Source: Arthrobacter stackebrandtii
GTDB taxonomy: Bacteria > Actinomycetota > Actinomycetes > Actinomycetales > Micrococcaceae
Assembly (NCBI RefSeq): GCF_017876675.1
Contig: NZ_JAGIOI010000001.1
Coordinates: 930,001-994,000, forward strand
Direction of reading: 5' to 3'
DNA length: 64,000 bases
Shown here: positions 62,431-64,000 of the stretch, piece after piece
Numbering within the stretch: position 1 is the first letter of the stretch
How the letters are laid out: each line of letters opens with the position of its first letter
Notes under the pieces: model-generated
Told to the model about the DNA's origin: nothing
The model's input: only the letters and a program-made list of their open reading frames with translations
Database searches by the model: none
Translations under genes and position numbers: made by a program

Positions 62431-63147
62431 TCACCGGTTCCACAAGGTAGCGCGGTGCTTCGCGATGAGTTCGCGCTCAAGTTTGTGGGCTTCGCCTCCG
62501 TTTTCTACGGTTTTCCATCGTATTTCCAGCCTCAAATGATCTATGGCCAGACGAGCCACGGTCTTGGCGCGCTGCGCTTGGCCGCGCAGCGCTTCGCCAA
62601 GCCTCTCTTGAATCCATCCAGAATCAGCCAGAGCTCTATCGAACGCATGTTCGCCGAGTCCCGACACCGCTCCTTTTCCACTTGCGTACACGGCCAGACG
62701 ACCGCGCAGCCCATTCCCCTGCCTGAGCCCCGCCATACCGACATACACGGGGGCAGCGTTCGGTTCCTTCGCTGGTCGCAGCATATAGACCCCTGGAAAG
62801 GGTGGAATATGGTCCATTGCATGAGAAAAGTCGAACCAATCAGACCAAACTCCGTGCACGACGGTGGCCTGTGGAGCTGCGCCCCGAAGCGTCAAAACGG
62901 CACTCTCTCGAGTGGGGGTCGGCCATTGATTCACGATGGGCTTTGGTAGTTGACCCCGTTTCTGCAATCCATTTTCTGCAGCTAGCTGCTCGACGTAGGT
63001 TCGCCGGAGAAACCAGTTTCCTCCTCGTTGAGGTGGAACTTGCCAGGTTCCCTCGGGTCGTTCTCTTCGAAGGCGGCGCCGAAGCGTCTGTAAGTTCATA
63101 TGAAGTAGCTCTGCAGCTTCCGCAGCAGTGAGCGCGTCGTCATCCAT
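62431..63147 (-). CDS. HTH plus GIY-YIG nuclease-like protein
   Basis: A 238-residue protein. The N-terminal ~60 residues are an excisionase-type HTH (ALTAAEAAELLHMNLQTLRR). From residue 115 the GIY-YIG fold is visible: PFPGVYMLRP (119-121 GVY), PVYVGMAG (134-137), Arg150 in GLRGRLAVY, and a Glu followed by an Asn near the C-terminus (LERELIAKHRATLWNR). Such domains occur in restriction and mobile-element nucleases. It is convergent with the third cyclase. The function may be defence or mobile DNA control; the start has a weak ribosome site. Confidence 0.65.
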   Translation of the reverse strand: MDDDALTAAEAAELLHMNLQTLRRRLRRERPEGTWQVPPQRGGNWFLRRTYVEQLAAENGLQKRGQLPKPIVNQWPTPTRESAVLTLRGAAPQATVVHGVWSDWFDFSHAMDHIPPFPGVYMLRPAKEPNAAPVYVGMAGLRQGNGLRGRLAVYASGKGAVSGLGEHAFDRALADSGWIQERLGEALRGQAQRAKTVARLAIDHLRLEIRWKTVENGGEAHKLERELIAKHRATLWNR

Positions 63148-63379
63148 ACCAACATTCTGACGAATTTGGCGCGCAATCTCGAATATGCGAATTCGACCGC
63201 CACCTCTGTTTCAGGTTCCTTGACCTTCTGCGGCTGCCAATTGTCATGAACGATCGCCATTGCTGGGCCCACGTTTTTCGGCTGGTCGCTGATCAATTCG
63301 AGGTCTACGATGGATTGAACCAGCGGCATCAGCGCCAGCAGGACAATGGAGTGATTGATGCCCAGACGGGAGGTCTCCT

Positions 63380-64000
63380 ATGCGCATCCATGCCAGCCTC
63401 GCCGAGTCAGCCCGCCGCCAAGCCACAGCCAGCCCCGAGGACTGGGAAGCCACCTACCGTCAGATGGTCCTCTACGACCTCGCCACGGACATCGAGCTCG
63501 GCTTCTTCCTCGCCTACTACCGCAACTTCGCCGTCCCCAGCATCGCCGCAACATTGCAGCGCAACGGCGAAATCATCGAACGCCCATGAAGCGCTCCTAC
63601 GACACCGCCGTCGTCACCTACGAGCTCATCACCAGCGGCCTGAACAGCGACCGCGGCCGCCACATGATCCGCCTGCGCAACCATGCCCACCGCCACGTCC
63701 CCGGTAGCCAAGACGACTTCCTCTACGTCCTCCTCACCCTTCTCGTCGCCCCATCCACTGGGCCCGTTCACACGTCTTGCGGGCGCCAACCCAGGCAGAG
63801 GAAACCGCAGCAACCCGTTTCTACCAGGAGCTCGGCGCCCGCATGAACATCGCCGGCATCACCGCAACATTCCAAGACACAGAGCACTTCTTCGACCGCT
63901 ACGAACACGACACCATCGCCCACTCCCCCGCCGGAGCCCAACTGATGTCCAGCACCCTCCAAGTTCTCATGTCCAGGCTCGCTGGCCCTGTCAGGCCGTT
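63380..64000 (+). pseudogene. MpaB-type oxygenase gene with two frameshifts (runs off the window)
   Basis: From the ATG at 63380 (GGAGG upstream) the frame encodes an MpaB/DUF2236 N-terminal part including ATDIELGFFLAYYRNF, then meets TGA at about 63587 because one base is missing compared with the copy at 52815-53136. The next frame continues the family (KRSYDTAVVTYELITSGL, VPGSQDDFLYVLLTLL) to about 63755, where another shift is needed to reach WARSHVLRAPTQAEETAATR and RMNIAGITATFQDTEHFFDR, which stays open to the window end. Two shifts argue for a true pseudogene. Confidence 0.8.

Noticed and set aside
1-64000. CRISPR arrays, rRNA genes, replication origin, prophage genes
   Set aside because: No regular short-spaced repeats, ribosomal RNA sequence, dnaA-box cluster or phage structural genes were seen in the window.

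Overview
The window looks like chromosome or large-plasmid DNA of a high-GC soil actinobacterium of the Micrococcaceae, most likely an Arthrobacter or Paenarthrobacter relative. The reasons are GC-rich coding sequence, Tat-exported enzymes, many LacI-controlled sugar ABC importers, and a secreted GH32 enzyme that resembles Arthrobacter levan fructotransferase. I made this judgement by reading the sequence; no database search was possible.

Bases 1-11589 hold an MMPL exporter, a divergent MarR gene broken by a one-base frameshift, and an alpha-galactoside locus: LacI regulator, sugar ABC importer (two permeases and a binding lipoprotein), GH36 alpha-galactosidase and a Tat-secreted GH16 enzyme with a ricin-type lectin domain.

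Bases 12344-28945 hold two facing fructan loci. The minus-strand operon encodes an atypical GH32, a sugar ABC importer, a LacI regulator, a canonical cytoplasmic GH32, a Tat-secreted levan fructotransferase-like GH32 and a fructokinase. The plus-strand operon encodes a LacI regulator, another ABC importer and a GH172 (DUF2961) enzyme, a family that includes difructose dianhydride hydrolases. Together they read as outside conversion of levan to difructose anhydride, uptake, intracellular opening, and entry as phosphorylated fructose.

Bases 29896-58158 are an accessory island bounded by two copies of the same about 2.44 kb insertion sequence in opposite orientation. Inside are a GntR-controlled operon for what looks like L-pipecolate breakdown to 2-oxoglutarate (FAD oxidase, HglS-type 2-oxoadipate dioxygenase, ALDH7-type dehydrogenase, glutamate-dehydrogenase-like enzyme, D-2-hydroxyglutarate dehydrogenase) and a second operon with a fructosamine kinase, a SIS-family deglycase, an amino-acid-type ABC importer and an ornithine-cyclodeaminase-family enzyme. 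If the last is a lysine cyclodeaminase, the two operons join into one route from fructose-lysine to 2-oxoglutarate. A LysR gene, an AT-rich membrane protein of unknown function and IS relics fill the rest.

Bases 58382-63147 look like a defence locus: a Pycsar-type membrane effector translationally coupled to a nucleotide cyclase, a second cyclase upstream, a third divergent cyclase, and an HTH plus GIY-YIG nuclease-like protein. This locus and the right IS copy are bracketed by two decayed fragments of the same MpaB-type oxygenase gene. Four same-direction copies of an unassigned 240-380 bp repeat sit at the borders between gene clusters.
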